DNA of 40,637 nt from Chitinophagaceae bacterium (lineage in GTDB: Bacteria; Bacteroidota; Bacteroidia; Chitinophagales; Chitinophagaceae), in the NCBI GenBank assembly GCA_027484165.1, contig JAIXWH010000089.1, positions 1 through 40,637 of the forward strand, written 5' to 3'. The notes under the pieces are model-generated. The model saw only the letters and a program-made list of their open reading frames with translations, was not told where the DNA came from and made no database searches. Positions 40,618-40,637 of the stretch are shown piece after piece. The position numbers and the translations under genes are program-made. Numbering within the stretch: position 1 is the stretch's first letter; each line of letters opens with the position of its first letter.

Positions 40618-40637
40618 GGCTGTTCATTCGAACAGCC
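40618..40637 (+). terminator. Hairpin after rplL at the window edge, possible terminator or attenuator
   Basis: GGCTGTTC (40618-40625) and GAACAGCC (40630-40637) form a perfect 8-base-pair stem with an ATTC loop. The window ends here, so a following T-run cannot be checked. A partial terminator between rplL and rpoB is common in bacteria. Confidence 0.55.

Overview
The window is an AT-rich chromosomal segment of a Bacteroidota bacterium, most likely from the Chitinophagales/Sphingobacteriia side of the phylum. The lineage call rests on several things seen here: -7 promoter boxes of the TAnnTTTG type, almost no Shine-Dalgarno sequences, type IX secretion (T9SS) genes (a PorV/PorQ-family barrel, a PorU-like C25 protease, and a cargo with a gliding-motility-type C-terminal domain), a PafA-type phosphatase, and the order rpsU-xerC-hpf-tRNAs-tuf-trpT-secE-nusG-rplKAJL. 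Genus-level placement would be a guess. It looks like ordinary core chromosome. I see no phage, plasmid, insertion sequence, integron, CRISPR array or defence island.

Region 1 (1-10.2 kb). A HupE/UreJ-like membrane protein faces a DUF6702 protein. A CNNM/CBS/CorC-type membrane protein follows. Next is a cell-envelope glycosylation group: PAP2 phosphatase and GT39 transferase in one operon, with a divergent GT2 polyprenyl-phosphate sugar synthase. Then come a methyltransferase, phosphoglucosamine mutase (glmM), an IscS-like cysteine desulfurase and tryptophan 2,3-dioxygenase.

Region 2 (10.2-24.4 kb). This holds a T9SS cargo protein, mutS, a LolA-like carrier, a UbiX flavin prenyltransferase, an APC permease, an alpha-oxoamine synthase (sphingoid or sulfonolipid base type), a PafA-like alkaline phosphatase, GDP-L-fucose synthase, a small Cys-rich lipoprotein, tRNA-Gln and tyrS. 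Two intergenic spacers here carry the same composite short-period repeat, each starting just after a stop codon and in the same orientation relative to that gene.

Region 3 (24.4-33.4 kb). The PorV/PorQ-family and PorU-like genes are adjacent. They are followed by an HscA-type Hsp70 and riboflavin synthase.

Region 4 (33.4-40.6 kb). This is the translation and transcription core: bS21 with an exceptional perfect Shine-Dalgarno sequence, XerC/D recombinase, HPF, tRNAs Thr-Tyr-Gly-Thr, EF-Tu, tRNA-Trp, SecE, NusG, L11, L1, L10 and L7/L12. The window ends in a hairpin where rpoB would be expected next. Many starts were set downstream of longer open frames because the upstream in-frame TTG/GTG/ATG lies in or before a TAnnTTTG promoter box.

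I did not find a clear new multi-gene system. The most unusual signals are regulatory or structural: the composite 3'-end repeats, the rpsU Shine-Dalgarno sequence, promoters overlapping terminators at xerC and rplK, a 16-bp hairpin in the tRNA-Trp/secE leader, and a roughly 425-bp gene-free stretch beside tyrS.
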